Of a stretch of DNA of 6,747 nt, positions 6,445 to 6,747 are shown piece by piece. Source of the DNA: Deltaproteobacteria bacterium (lineage in GTDB: Bacteria > Desulfobacterota > Dissulfuribacteria > Dissulfuribacterales > UBA3076); NCBI GenBank assembly GCA_030605675.1, contig JAUWHV010000082.1:1-6747 (forward strand), in the 5' to 3' direction. The first letter of the stretch is position 1, and each line of letters starts with the position of its first letter. The position numbers and the translations under genes were made by a program. The notes below the pieces were generated by a model, which was not told the DNA's origin, did not search any database, and saw only the letters and a list, made by a program, of their open reading frames with translations.

Positions 6445-6747
6445 TTAAAAAACCCACTTCTCAAGGACATCAAAGACAAGCTCCCTTTTGATAGGCTTTG
6501 CGATGTAGTCATCCATACCTGCCTCAATACACCTTTCTCTGTCACCCTTCATTGCATGGGCGGTCATGGCAACGATCGGAACATGTTCCGATCGAGCTGA
6601 ATGCTGAAAGCTCAAAGCTGAAAGTTCGCCGGAAGAAGCTCCATCTTTTGCTTTGAGCTTTGAGCCTTGAGCTTTGAGCTGTTCTTCTCTTTTTCGGATT
6701 GCTTTTGTCGCTTCAAGCCCGTCCATCTTTGGCATCTGAATATCCAT
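6445..6747 (-). CDS. Receiver domain, C-terminal part of a hybrid histidine kinase or response regulator (cut by window edge)
   Basis: The visible 100 residues are the second half of a CheY-like receiver and the protein ends with it. Seen are the phosphoacceptor Asp in MDIQMPKMDG (residue 2 of the visible part), the conserved Thr in VAMTAHAM (62), and the conserved Lys in YIAKPIK (84). The first Met is surely internal, since the first half of the receiver must lie beyond the edge. Receivers with this signature commonly end large hybrid sensor kinases, and the HPt gene next to it fits such a relay. Between helix 3 (AIRKREEQ) and strand 4 (HVPIVAM) lie about 30 extra residues (roughly 23-54), rich in K, A, S and Q. 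They are encoded by inverted heptad repeats. The domain core is otherwise intact and in frame, so the gene may still work. Confidence 0.9.
   Translation of the reverse strand: MDIQMPKMDGLEATKAIRKREEQLKAQGSKLKAKDGASSGELSALSFQHSARSEHVPIVAMTAHAMKGDRERCIEAGMDDYIAKPIKRELVFDVLEKWVF
6573..6594. other. Perfect 22-bp palindrome inside the receiver gene
   Basis: CGATCGGAACA at 6573-6583 is followed directly by its exact reverse complement at 6584-6594, with no spacer. On the minus strand one half encodes the conserved start of strand 4 (HVPIV) and the other half encodes the last inserted residues (RSE). It abuts the heptad array that starts at 6596. Confidence 0.85.
6596..6677. repeat. Inverted heptad-repeat element inserted in the receiver coding sequence
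   Basis: On the plus strand, four units GCTGAAT, GCTGAAA, GCTCAAA, GCTGAAA (6596-6623) are followed by a 26-nt spacer. Then come four units GCTTTGA, GCTTTGA, GCCTTGA, GCTTTGA (6650-6677). The two arms are near reverse complements, so the element could form a stem of about 30 bp with several mismatches. It is read in frame by the receiver gene without a stop. Its unit is close to that of the arrays at 1-21 and 181-201. Confidence 0.85.

Noticed and set aside
6435..6545. A longer start for the HPt gene at 6545
   Set aside because: The extension overlaps the receiver gene in another frame and gives no HPt-like sequence; ATG 6434 has a strong GGGAGG.
6573..6594. Operator for a dimeric transcription factor
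   Set aside because: The perfect symmetry fits an operator, but the site is deep in a coding region with no promoter of a downstream gene in reach, and one half is fixed by conserved receiver codons.

Overview
The window reads as a piece of a Gram-negative bacterial chromosome, most likely from the Desulfobacterota (old Deltaproteobacteria) or a nearby anaerobic lineage. This rests on overall protein style, the hybrid-kinase/HPt signalling genes, and intergenic gaps filled with 7-9 nt tandem repeats. It is an inference without any database search. No RNA gene, CRISPR array, IS element or phage gene was found.

Layout. Positions 1-243 are a non-coding leader with inverted heptanucleotide arrays at both ends and a tandem 9-mer inside. 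A forward gene run follows: a 785-aa fusion of a CysM-type cysteine synthase and a cysteinyl-tRNA synthetase (244-2601), a DUF89-family protein (2610-3458) and the lipid II flippase MurJ (3469-5067). The gaps are 8 and 10 bp, so the three are probably one operon. From the murJ stop codon to 5279 lies a dense patch of octad, heptad and 9-mer repeats with two potential hairpins. A forward RimK-like ATP-grasp ligase follows (5292-6095). Converging on it from the other strand are an HPt phosphotransfer protein (6117-6434) and, upstream of that, the C-terminal receiver domain of a response regulator or hybrid histidine kinase (6445-6747, cut by the window edge).

How the genes work together. The fusion puts cysteine formation and tRNA-Cys charging on one chain. 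Its synthetase half has altered signature motifs (HLGL for HIGH, KMSRS for KMSKS) but keeps all four zinc ligands. DUF89 proteins are proposed metal-dependent damage-control phosphatases, and MurJ serves peptidoglycan synthesis, so the operon looks like housekeeping. The HPt and receiver genes are adjacent and form the end of a multistep phosphorelay.

The most notable points are the CysM-CysRS fusion with its altered motifs, and a heptad-repeat element of the kind seen between genes that sits in frame inside the receiver domain, next to a perfect 22-bp palindrome.
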